Shown here one piece after another: positions 54,677 through 64,000 of a DNA stretch of 64,000 bases (the stretch's first letter is position 1; each line of letters opens with the position of its first letter). Source of the stretch: Takakia lepidozioides (lineage: Eukaryota; Streptophyta; Takakiopsida; Takakiales; Takakiaceae). The position numbers were made by a program, and so were the translations under genes. The notes under the pieces are model-generated. The model was not told where the DNA came from. It saw only the letters and a program-made list of their open reading frames with translations, and made no database searches. The stretch covers positions 20,770,001-20,834,000 of the forward strand of contig CM060733.1 in NCBI GenBank assembly GCA_030704615.1, read 5' to 3'.

Positions 54677-55458
54677 TCATGGGCTCCTCCATGTAAAGTC
54701 GATTGCAGCCGTTGTACCGCCCCTAGTGATGTTCACCACAATGTCCTGCCCTTCAATCATACCACCATCGAATATGGAAATCTTCACGTTTTCGTCGTCC
54801 ACACCAATGCGAATGTCCCCATACAATGGAGAAGAGGAGCGCACTCCTCGAGGAGAATAGGTCTCTCCGATGGAGTCCACCCACGTCCAATGGCAGCAGT
54901 TCCACCACAACAGCATAGCAGTGCGCCTTCTTCTGCATGGGTGACCGTCGTAGCTGGGAAAATCGGAATCGAGGATGCGCAGGAGCCACGGACTCCTCAA
55001 ACCAAGATCGTCACCCTGCTCGAAGGCGTAGTGGCCTACGATATACTCAAAAGCCACCAATGTTTCCACAATCGAACCAGTATCTTCTGTGTAATCTGTG
55101 TACCAGATAACAATGTCTCCCGATGTGGCCGAATACATTGCATAATCGATGCCTCCAAAGGGCAGTCGTCCCGGTTCCGGAAGCACGGCATCCTTGCAAA
55201 GGAGGACCTGAGGACGACTTGGATGCCGATGACCTTGCGGACAGCTACGAAGCCCTTAGATTTTGGAAATGATACGAAGCGGAAGAGCAGTCCGGCCTCC
55301 AATAATGGAGCATCTGGGTCACACGTACCCACCGACGGAGGTGGAACGTGTTCATCACGCCAGCGGTGGATGAAGCCATACATCTTTCTCATCAACAAGT
55401 TATAGTTTGAGATCTGCCACCGAAGTCCATCCCCCCGGATGGAAATTCGGCGCCGCAT
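54677..55458 (-). pseudogene. Unknown protein D1, paralogue of D2, one frameshift
   Basis: Two frames overlap by a one-base shift near 55,160. The first (55,458-55,036) gives the N-terminal part with VRKVIGIQVVLRSSFARMPC and FRNRDDCP. The second (55,186-54,677) continues with GGIDYAMYSATSGDIVIWYT, VAFEYIVGHYAFEQGDDLGL, PLYGDIRIGVDDE and FDGGMIEGQDIVV. Corrected, it would be about 255 residues. The + strand gene D2 shares RMPC, DYAM, SGDI, YGDIR and DGG-I-G-DIVV in the same order. I recognise no family. The two genes stand head to head, 160 bp apart. The shift may be a real lesion or an assembly error. Confidence 0.5.
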
Positions 55459-55617
55459 TTACATCGAAGAGGGGATGGACTTCGTCGTGTCCAGTGGCTA
55501 TCGGCCCACCTGGCAGTGACTGCCCATAGTTTGCATGGCAGGGTAGGAAACTGAAACGGCTACATTCATGCAGCAGCCAATCTTCATCGGTCCAGGATCC
55601 TGTAGGGGGGAATTTAA

Positions 55618-56318
55618 ATGTGCCCTGGAGTGTTTGTGAGGAATTGCAGCGTTAGCTTGAACTTTTTCCAGCCACCGCGCTGCTCCTCCTCCATCCGGGA
55701 GCTGCTGTCATTGAGCGTACTCCGCTACTCTTTTTCAAGGATGCCGTGCCGCCGAAATCCAGCCGACTGCCCTTATCATGGCCACGATTATGCTATGTTC
55801 AAACCAAAATCAGGAGACATCATTGTCTGGCTCTCTGTTTTCACAGACGCTGCTGGAATCAAGCAAGAGTCTTTGCGCGCAATGGAGTATCTGGAGGGCT
55901 ATTACCGCTTTGAGCGAGGTGAGGGCGAGGGTCAATGCGGTCCGTGGGTCCTGAAAATTGTTGACCTCGATATACCAAGCTGGAAAGGGATGCCGGATAG
56001 ATCATGCACGGCCTCGCTTTGGCGCTGGAACTGTGCCAGTGGACCAGGGAGGACGGCACCGGGGAAAACTATATACGTGCAGATCACTCCGCTCTTCCAG
56101 TGTATGGAGACATTCGGCTGCGTTGCGAAGACGAATCGCACGGGCACATGAGGCCCACAGTGACCTTGTCAATGTATGATGGTGGTATCATTGATGGACA
56201 TGACATTGTCGTCGGCTCCAGCAAGGGCAGCAGAACGACCGAATTGCAGTTTACCTCGAGGTGCCGCAGCAGTGATGAGCTTGTTTTGAGGGGTATCGAA
56301 GTTCCGTCGACTTGGTGA
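55618..56318 (+). pseudogene. Unknown protein D2, paralogue of D1, one frameshift
   Basis: The first frame (55,618-56,151) holds SFSRMPCRRNPADCPYHGHD, YAMFKPKSGDIIVWLSVFTD, LEGYYRFERGEGEGQCGPWV and LKIVDLDIPSWKGMP. Near 56,030 the homology with D1 moves to the frame 56,004-56,318, which reads WTREDGTGENYIRADHSALP, VYGDIRLRCEDES and MYDGGIIDGHDIVVG. The corrected length would be about 230 residues. No signal peptide or membrane segment is evident. Conservation with D1 at the protein level, with DNA well diverged, suggests that both were under selection before the shifts. Function unknown. Confidence 0.5.
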
Positions 56319-57457
56319 AGCCCATGTAGAAGGAGGAAGGGCTTAGTTTTGTCTACAGTTGGTAAATGTGAGACATCGTGTCCGATCAATAAACCCATCG
56401 TACCTCACTTCTGTATGATTGTGTTTCATTGTGTTGAATAACTGTCGGAATTGGCCCACTGTTTACAATTTGATGTCTCATTTCTACAATGTGTCTGTCC
56501 GGATGAATATAGCAGAGTAACCGGTATGTGAGTCATGTGTCAAGAATATACCAGAGTAACGCCATGTCGGACATTGAAATGCGGCACCGCATTTCCATGT
56601 CCGCATCGAAATGCGGCACCGCATTTCCATGTCCGACAAGAAAATGTGCATCATTTCCGTCCAGGTACGAAATACCAACACGGGTCTATAATTGATCAGA
56701 AAACGAGGTTGGCATTGCAATGCGGCGACGCATTTCCAGCTTGGCAATGGAAACTTCTTTTTGGACAAGGGAATGCGGTGCCGCATTTCCGTACAAACCT
56801 TCGAAAGTGTGACATTTCCGACCAGCGCGATGGAATGCGTTACCGCATTCCGAGAGAGGGTCTGCAATGGACAAATTGCGATGTCCGTTCTGGAAATGCG
56901 CGCCGCATTTCCATGTCCGTCATCGACTTTTTTTACAATGGAATGCGGTGCCAATTTTTTGCTGATGGGCCTGCAGTTCGAACAACGACCATCCCCAATA
57001 CTGAAATGCGGCACCGCATTTTCAATCCCGCCATGACCTCCTTGTTCGACCTCGTTGTTCGACCTCTGTAAGCGTGGTGGCATCCATGCAATGAGCGGGA
57101 GAGGCCAAAACTGGCGTGTGGACAAAGGAAATTTTGGAAATGCGGCACCGCATTTCCAATTCAGATTACTTTTTACTATGCCAACATTGAAATGGAAAAA
57201 TTTAGTCCCTCCCCTGTTTTGGAAATGCGGTGCCGCATTTCCAAAAAGGTTCTTAGAGTTGCCAAAATTTTGGAAATGCGGTGCCCCATTTCTGATTTGG
57301 GGAGGCGTGTTTGGTTTGGCGATTGTGTGGCTGGAATGCACACTGAAGAGGGGTCACGAATGTCGGGCAGAATTTCCTTTATATACTCTGGAAAGAAATT
57401 TACATTTACAGAGACTTCATTAAAATTCTATTAATCTTGAAATCATCCGAATCCTCA

Positions 57458-59748
57458 TCATGTTCTAGACTGTCCTGCTCCTCTCCACCCCCTCAGTGCC
57501 TCTCTCATCTCCAGCGGACTGCTCGTTGGCCAGGCTTTCGAAAATCCCATCTTCCCTTGCGGAACTGTCCATCTCACCTCCGTTGGGTCGTCTTCCTCCC
57601 TGTCTGCGTCGCTCTCATCCCGCTGATCACATATGTACTTTCGTACCCGTCTACCTGTCTGAGCTGCTGCCAACTCTTTCCTTATCCTTCTGTCCTCCCT
57701 AGCCCTCTCCAAAATCTGCTCTACTTTACTGGGATTCTCACTTCTTCTAATCGCTGTATTTGCGAATTAGCTGCATAACTAGGAAGGGAGTAGTCCCTCA
57801 CCGGGCTCGTCATGAAATCGGCCCTCGCAAAGAACGGGACATTCTTCCTGGCAGGAAGTGTAGGCCCTACATGTTTCGACCCGGACCCTGCAATCCTGCA
57901 CATGACAATCATCAACGAGACTAATGAGAACCACAGTCGGAAATTCGTTTGACATAAATGACCCAGAAGGCTTTGCAAACTTACAATGTTTGCACTCACT
58001 CGTATTCCGGTTCTCCTCCGCATCAATGTCCACTGTGTCTTCCTCGGACTCCGACGAATCCGAGGAGACTTCCGCTCTGTCGGGAGCCTTCACATTCCGT
58101 TGCGCCGCAGCCCCTCCAGATGGGATCCCCACACGGATGAATCCTCCTCGTAGGCAAAGAGGTGCGGTCGGAAAACCGCCCAGCCCACATTGAGGCACCT
58201 GTTACAATGCCATCCACACATTACCACATGGCGCTTCAGATGTTGCGAACTACATCCTAACGAGAATTTGCAGAACAGCAAGATCAAGATTCTTCATACC
58301 TGTCCCACAGATGAGGTCGAGCACTGTGCCCTCCACGTCTGTGCATGTCTCCATAATTGTCTGAATGAAGGCAGGGCTCCGAGTCCGTGAGTACCGCAGG
58401 GGTTCCGTTGAAGTGAGGCTATGAGGGAGAAGTTCCTTGGGAACGTTGTTGAACAGAACGTCGTAATCGAGTGGGTCGCAGTTCGGGTCACCTTTCCTCC
58501 CTCCTTCCGGAAAGCAAAGGTGGAGTTCTCTTCACAAAGCAGTATGCATCGAACTGCTTCGTCTGCATACACAGGGGGAAACGATTAGAAACCGAATGCG
58601 GCACCGCATTTGAAAACACCCAAGCAAATGAAATGGACGAGTGCCAGTGTCGTAATCACCTTCTTCCCTTCCGACCGAAGGCCCAGTGTGTTTGATGCAC
58701 GTCCACTTCTTTTTCAGAATCGGGACGGTGCTCTTGCGGGTCCACTTCGCAATTCCTGTCTGAGTGTTTTTTCCTCTGCTCGCCAGGACAACCACACAGC
58801 CTCTGTCGTCCAACACCATGCGGGCAAGCCCGAATCCTTTCTTCCAAAAGTCCTCCGAGTACCTGTTCCAAGATGGCAAAGCTTGCAGTCCTTCCACAGG
58901 CTCTCCGTCCGGAATATCCAAGATGATCATATCGCAAGACCACTCGGTGGCATTTCCGCCCCTCCTACAATCCTTGTCTGCACACACCCTCTCAAAGAAC
59001 GAGACCATATTCTGAAATCCTGGGGTGTCGGAAGGCTCTTCGGCAGTCGCCTTCTTCAGTGCTCTGCCCTTCAGACCCTCCATGGTCTTCAGGTATGCCC
59101 GCTTGGCTGCCCGTCCATCCAAAGCCGCCAAGAAACTCTCATTTAACACACTGGACTACAGTTTCGGGAGCCACTTTCGGCCTCTTCATTTCCACCGGCT
59201 CGAAAGGGTGCCCCCCTGGGGGGTTGAAGAGTGCCTCTTTGCCGAGCCCAGTTCTCGTGGCTCTCGGACAACGGTGGGCACAGGGGAGGCAGCCTGCGTT
59301 TGGGGGGGTGGGCTGGTTGCAAAGTCTCCATCGGAGTCCTCTTCCTCACCCTCTCTTCCTGACAGGCTGTTTTCTGCTTCTTCGTTTTGGCGGGTGTCAC
59401 AACAGCTGCTCCTTGCTGGCGAGTCCTCTTCTTGACCCCTTCTGTTGGGGCCTGCACAGCTGCATCCACCGTCTTTTGTGCCATCTCAGCTGCCTTTCTG
59501 GATTCTTCGAAGCAGCAGATTCCTGCCGACTTTGGCCCAGCAGGGACACGTCTTTCCTTTCTCTTCTCTTCTGCCAAGGCGTGCATATCTTTCTCAGACT
59601 CGTCAACAATACCGCCAGACATTGTCCAGGTACCACGGCCTCCAACGATGCCGGGGATCCAAGACACAGCTTGGGCCCGCCACGGTCCAAGCCATGAAGA
59701 ACGGGGCTCTTGAGCCAGGGCCCCTGTCTGAAGGAGCACGTATTTCAT
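57458..59748 (-). pseudogene. DNA amino-methyltransferase-like gene, multi-exon, with frame breaks
   Basis: A Lys/Pro-rich N-terminal exon (59,748-59,160; KKRTRQQGAAVVTPAKTKKQ) leads, after a frame change near 59,155, to a domain with CDMIILDIPDGEP (motif IV position; the usual PPY/PPW is changed) and FGLARMVLDDRGCVVVLASR. A 132-nt intron (58,528-58,659) joins this to LHLCFPEGGRKGDPNCDPLD and then TVLDLICGTG. A 43-nt GT-AG intron (58,257-58,299) restores GTGCSSQHLKRHVVMC, a good SAM-binding motif I. Order IV then I is that of beta-class N4/N6 amino-methyltransferases. Acidic Ser-rich sequence follows (SSDSSESEEDTVDIDAEE, other frame), a GTAAGT donor at 57,984, and a basic end (ILERAREDRRIRKELAAAQT). 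It is probably decayed; activity is doubtful. Confidence 0.5.
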
Positions 59749-59980
59749 ATACCTGCAAGGCAGTCAGCATGCTGAGCAAAATTTGAGACCACCTACTGGC
59801 AGAGTGCCACCGAAAACATAAAATGCGAATGCGGTGCCGCATTTCCGAGACAAACCTCGTAACCAGGCTTCGCATACAAGGGCAGCTGTGCTTCACCTGT
59901 AAACAATTCGCATTGCAGCTTTCCCCGCTCCCTCCTGATGTGTAAACTCCACGCTCCTTCTTGCTGCTGTAAGCTCTCTA

Positions 59981-60480
59981 NNNNNNNNNNNNNNNNNNNN
60001 NNNNNNNNNNNNNNNNNNNNNNNNNNNNNNNNNNNNNNNNNNNNNNNNNNNNNNNNNNNNNNNNNNNNNNNNNNNNNNNNNNNNNNNNNNNNNNNNNNNN
60101 NNNNNNNNNNNNNNNNNNNNNNNNNNNNNNNNNNNNNNNNNNNNNNNNNNNNNNNNNNNNNNNNNNNNNNNNNNNNNNNNNNNNNNNNNNNNNNNNNNNN
60201 NNNNNNNNNNNNNNNNNNNNNNNNNNNNNNNNNNNNNNNNNNNNNNNNNNNNNNNNNNNNNNNNNNNNNNNNNNNNNNNNNNNNNNNNNNNNNNNNNNNN
60301 NNNNNNNNNNNNNNNNNNNNNNNNNNNNNNNNNNNNNNNNNNNNNNNNNNNNNNNNNNNNNNNNNNNNNNNNNNNNNNNNNNNNNNNNNNNNNNNNNNNN
60401 NNNNNNNNNNNNNNNNNNNNNNNNNNNNNNNNNNNNNNNNNNNNNNNNNNNNNNNNNNNNNNNNNNNNNNNNNNNNNNNN
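59981..60480. other. Assembly gap (500 N)
   Basis: A run of N of a round length, typical of a scaffold gap of unknown true size. Nothing can be said about its content. Features on either side may not be contiguous. Confidence 0.98.
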
Positions 60481-60774
60481 AATTAAAGTAGTTCTTCACG
60501 ATATGGAGCCAGAAAGAAGACATAACAAATACATAGGGAAGTTACGACTTACAATCGCAAATAAACCCTTGGATCCGCCGACGCCCCACTTGTGTGTGGA
60601 TTTATGCTTGTCAAGGCGGACTGTTTTGCTTCACGTGCCCGCTCAAATTTGGCCTTGTTTGCCACATCATTCTCTCCCGCAATGAGTGCATCCCACGATA
60701 CCTATGCCCCCCCCCCCCCCCCCTCCCCAACAATTAGTGAACTACACACATACGTTGCATCGAATCCACCTCAT

Positions 60775-62404
60775 TAATGCACATGCGACAAATGGAAGGT
60801 GAAATGATTCAGGATTTGCCAACTATGTAATTCCATAAGGTGGTTTGGGTATGGCCCCCTTTTCCATTGCCCTCCGAATGATCTGTCTGGCACGTTACCG
60901 TCCTCCTCTTTCAAGTTTTGCCCCACAATCTCCATCACCCTTGTGTCACTCCAATTGCCCGGAAACCGGCGGTCTAACTCACGGGCATACGCCCACTTCG
61001 CACCAAAATGCTAATCAGCCCACTCAATGTGCAAAAGAAACCACCTCATTGCGAGTTCAAAGGCTGGCTTCTTTATAGCCTCCCAGAACGCACCGCAGGG
61101 GTCACCATGGCGATTCACCTCCACCGGTGGCACCATGATCTTTGCTAACTCCACGTCCTCTATCGCCAAGGCCATGTTCTTCATCCCACCCTCTCCCTAC
61201 TTTGTAGCCTCCTTCCCCTGCTCCTTTGTTAACCCACTGCCCTCCCCCGCATGCACACTCACCTCTTCCTCTCCATGGGACTTTTTCTTCTTCTTCTTCT
61301 TTTCCTTCCCCTTCCCCGCTATTTCCTCTCTCCCCTCTCTCCCTCTCCCTCTCCCTTCTCTCTCTCTCTCCTCCACGACCATTGATGGTAAAAGGGATCT
61401 CGGGAGGTCGAGGCCTCTTCTTCTTACCTTTGGTGTTTGGGTCCTTCATGAACACCATGTGCTCTCCCTCATTGGCAACCCCACCGGACTGCACCAATGA
61501 GGTCAGCCATGTTGCTGCCTCCTGAAGACAAATAATCCCCCCAAATTCAAAAAAAGAAACAAACAACAAAGAAAATCATGCATGCAAATGAAAGGACAAA
61601 ACATGGAACAAGGTGCGACAGTTGTACCTTTGCAAGCTTGTCCGACTCGCCCCCAGTGTCATCCAATGTGGCAAGAGTCCCCGTTGCCGGATGTGCCCGC
61701 GCTATCCTCTCCCGGAGCGCCACTAGAAGTAGATTCCAGATGTGGAGCATAGCCGGCGGCGGCGCCCCGTAGTCCAGGCCCTTCTTCGCTAACCGCTCAG
61801 GCTAAGGGGCGGCATTGCTAATTGGCTAGGCTGCTCCAAACCAGCCCATACCTCCCTCCTCCCCCCCCCCTCAAATGCGTAGCAGGGTAGAAGTCCTCAC
61901 CTGGCTTGCTTACTTCGAGGCGCTTCGCTATCTTGGCCACTTCATTGGCCCTCATCGACAACATTGGGATAGCAACGATCACTTTCAAAGGCAACTTGAA
62001 CCTGACGTTGGGCCTTGACAAGTGCAGCCTCCGTTGCAGAGGAAGGGGTTGCTATGGGGGTGACATCCAAAAGTTGCCAACTGGGCCCCGAACGGGTGAT
62101 GTGCTTGCCAAGGTACATTTCACCCGTCTGGGTGGCCGGGGTGTGCCTCAACTAAGCATCGGCTCAGCAACAACCTCCCGAATGGAGAGTTGGCTGAGCC
62201 GGCCCCTGGCATATCCAAGATGGGGATACTGGCCTCGGGGGGCAGACGAGCCCTCTGGCTGCGGCTGTCGACGGGGCTGGTAAACCGTGAGACGCCCTTG
62301 CGCGTCACACGTGCTGGCAGAGCAAACGGATTGTCCGCCCCTTTCTTTGGGGCAGGGGACTTCTTCTCTTTTCCCATAAGCTGGCACATGTCATGCAAAC
62401 CCAC
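60775..62404 (-). pseudogene. Unrecognised multi-exon gene, partly decayed
   Basis: Several well-formed coding pieces lie in order on the - strand. 62,404-62,120: basic Ser/Pro-rich start (MGKEKKSPAPKKGADNPFAL). About 62,151-61,905: VRFKLPLKVIVAIPMLSMRA and KIAKRLEVSKPG/GTGAGG donor. About 61,790-61,629: APPPAMLHIWNLLLVALRER and TLDDTGGESDKLAK/GT. 61,533-about 61,434: acceptor TTTGTCTTCAG then EAATWLTSLVQSGGVANEGE and HMVFMKDPNTK/GTAAGA. After a Glu/Arg low-complexity stretch, 61,180-60,775 reads MALAIEDVELAKIMVPPVEV, FWEAIKKPAFELAMRWFLLH, an in-frame TAG, and KWAYARELDRRFPGNWSDTR to a TAA. The good splice signals suggest a real gene; frame breaks suggest decay. I do not know the family. Confidence 0.4.
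61270..61385. repeat. Pyrimidine-rich low-complexity tract
   Basis: TTCTTCTTC and CTCTCTCCCTCTCCC-type units make a strong polypyrimidine tract on the + strand (Arg/Glu-rich on the - strand). It lies between two coding pieces of the unrecognised gene and may be intronic. Confidence 0.7.
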
Positions 62405-64000
62405 AAGTTGGCCTCATTAGGAAACAACCTCTACATTCCAAATCGAAAACAAAAAAATCCAAGCATGTTGGGGGCTGAGAGCAGAAAGTGCTGGGGGTCT
62501 TGAGAGGGGGCAATAAAGAGAAAAGAAAAGGTGGGGGGGGGGGGGAGTGACTGAGCAGCAGCAGCAGCTGTTGAGCACCACCTGCTCAGTTTTTTGTTTT
62601 TTTTCTCGGTTTCCTGATCTCTCCTTCTCACTCCCTCTCTCCCCCTCTCTCTCCCTCTGTTACCTGGGTCTATGGAATTGTTATCCCGACTTCCATATTT
62701 TTTGTGCTTAAAATCTGGGTTGCAGGGAAAACCGGATGAATTTCATCCGGGTTTCATCCGTTTTACCTTGGCACATATCTGATTTTTCATTACTGCCTAC
62801 GATTTTTCAGTATAGCCTACCTTGATTTCATCCAGCCTATACCATAGCTGTGATGTGTTGAACCTTGGTGTAATTTCCCGATTTTTCTCATCCTACCTTG
62901 ATGGAAATTGGAATCTGTCCGTCGGGTTCAAGGCTATGTTGGATGAAATTCATCCAGACAGTGGATGACTGTTGTGGCAAGACAAGGTAAGGTCCCTGCG
63001 CAACCCTATTTCTGCCTCTTGCGTTGAAGGATCGCGCAATGGCGGCATGGAGGAGGAGAAGGTGCTCGAGCTGCAGTTACGTTGAGTTGCGGCTCCTTGG
63101 GTTGTTTAAAGACTATATGAATGCCGCCCCTATGGATTCATTAAGGAGACGGCGGTTCTTTTGAGGTGAGTGAAGGCACTGTCTCATTTGTCTGCTTTTT
63201 TGTTGCACAAGGGAACAAAGGCAGTGATGGCGGAGGTACCACCTGCCTGCTTGTGAAGTTTCCTTAGGAGCCCTCCTCTGGATCTTTGATGAATGGCGGC
63301 GTCTTGGTAAAACAAAGAAGTCTCTCTCTCCCTCCCTTTATAAACCCTACCTTATGAGACAAAGCTCTTTTTTCTTGTGCTTGGCAAGACTTTGCTTTGG
63401 TTAAGGTAGCAGTGTTGTGGTGTTGGTGGAGACCTCCCTGCATGGTTGGGCTTGTGGAGAGATGGCGACCATCCCCCAAACAGTTAAAAAGGTTTTTTTT
63501 TTTTTTTTGTTTGTTTGTCTTGCTTCCCTACTTTCTTTGGCATTCTCTGTGATTAGATTCAAGTGTATTTGACCTCGATAGCAAGTGTGGAAGCCTGCTA
63601 CTCACCTCGTGCATCCTCACTAACTCACAATGCGTTGTGGTTGTTTTTGGGACGGGCATAGGTGAGGGCTTCCACTTAATATGCTGATTGCCAAGTGCTG
63701 CAGGGTACCATGAGGATTACAGAGGAGTGAAGATGGCGGCTGGCTGTGGATTCATCTTGAAATCTGAAAAACTAAACTACTCTATGTTTTTCATGATCCT
63801 ACCTCTATGTTTGATCTATGAAGGACATTATAGTGCTACTTGTGGTGGGTAATCCTTTCCAGATTGGTGGAGGGCCCCTGTTTTGCAATGATGGCTAAGA
63901 CTGCCTTGCCATGCCTTGCCTTGCCCCCAACCTGTCAGGTTAAGCATAAAGGCACTACAATGTATTGTTTACGGCAACCCTTTGGGTATCTTCCCGTGCA
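62405..64000. other. Intergenic sequence, no gene seen
   Basis: This stretch holds a G-run and (CAG)n at about 62,530-62,575, a CT-rich tract at 62,625-62,660, and two short palindromes of the GGATGAAWTTCATCC type (about 62,734 and 62,939). No open frame has a recognisable domain. Confidence 0.45.

Larger units (their letters stand above)
55441..59850. repeat. Dispersed palindrome family AAATGCGGYRCCGCATTT
   Basis: Copies with near-perfect dyad symmetry lie at 56576-56596, 56608-56628, 56717-56737, 56769-56790, 56832-56851, 56892-56912, 57003-57022, 57135-57159, 57217-57246 and 57272-57292. A half copy lies at 56940-56957. Isolated copies lie at 58593-58612 and 59827-59846, and a diverged one at about 55,441-55,461. 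The centre is CA or TG, the two orientations of the same word. Arms extend outward to GGAA/TTCC, and in the best copies to TTTTGG/CCAAAA. Three copies continue into ATGTCCG. Spacing is irregular (11 to about 110 bp in the array) and the spacers are not alike, so this is not a simple satellite. Confidence 0.85.

Noticed and set aside
56576-57292. CRISPR array
   Set aside because: Spacing is irregular (11-110 bp), repeats vary and are full dyads, and the context is eukaryotic; no cas genes.
56484-57341. 285-codon frame on the - strand across the palindrome array
   Set aside because: The frame is open mainly because the palindrome is stop-free; peptides such as NAAPHF and MRCRIS are translations of the repeat itself.
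61226-61525. 99-codon frame on the + strand
   Set aside because: Shadow of a CT-rich tract and of the - strand exons.

Overview
The window looks like a gene-poor, transposon-dominated stretch of a large streptophyte (plant-lineage) nuclear genome. Supporting evidence: GT-AG introns; a spliced heavy-metal-associated (HMA) protein gene; a decayed pentatricopeptide-repeat (PPR) fragment of land-plant style; and Ty3/gypsy, Ty1/copia, MULE and PIF/Harbinger relics together with tRNA-derived SINE-like repeats. I cannot name the species. A bryophyte, lycophyte, fern or charophyte would fit better than a compact seed-plant genome. A run of N (about 59,981-60,480) is an assembly gap.

Layout. 1-3.6 kb: mostly featureless, with one doubtful decayed coding trace. 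3.6-15.4 kb: Ty3/gypsy element A (+ strand): hairpin leader, gag-protease, pol, an in-frame decapeptide repeat, a large third coding region (ORF3) and a putative 3' LTR. It ends beside a short piece of MULE transposase. 15.5-22.5 kb: GC-rich palindromes, a SINE tail, decayed exons and the PPR relic. 23.15-25.17 kb: a four-exon HMA gene, the best host gene here. 26-32.5 kb: AT-rich DNA with a SINE, an inverted pair of 600-700 bp repeats and a 599-bp terminal-inverted-repeat element. 33-35.2 kb: a decayed PIF/Harbinger element. 35.4-40.4 kb: Ty3/gypsy element C (- strand), truncated in the reverse transcriptase and carrying a dUTPase-like segment. 41.8-44.5 kb: a 5'-truncated copia element with its 3' LTR. 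45.1-47.1 kb: a MULE transposase/SWIM gene interrupted by element B. 47.1-54.2 kb: Ty3/gypsy element B (- strand), a 5'-truncated relative of A. 54.6-59.9 kb: an unusual cluster with two head-to-head paralogous unknown genes, an array of AAATGCGG-CCGCATTT palindromes, and a multi-exon gene resembling a beta-order DNA amino-methyltransferase. 60.8-62.4 kb: an unrecognised, partly decayed multi-exon gene on the - strand.

How the parts relate. Elements A and B are independent witnesses of one family. Comparing them shows that gag, pol, the decapeptide linker and ORF3 all lie in one reading frame, so the ancestor could have encoded a polyprotein of about 3,560 codons with a non-envelope third region. 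Both copies end at the same point of a MULE transposase gene. The methyltransferase-like gene and the palindrome array are interleaved: one palindrome lies inside an intron of that gene. This is the most unusual local association in the window. Nearly all transposon genes are broken by stops or single-base frameshifts. Several of the stops are explained by C-to-T change at CGA codons, as expected for methylated repeats.
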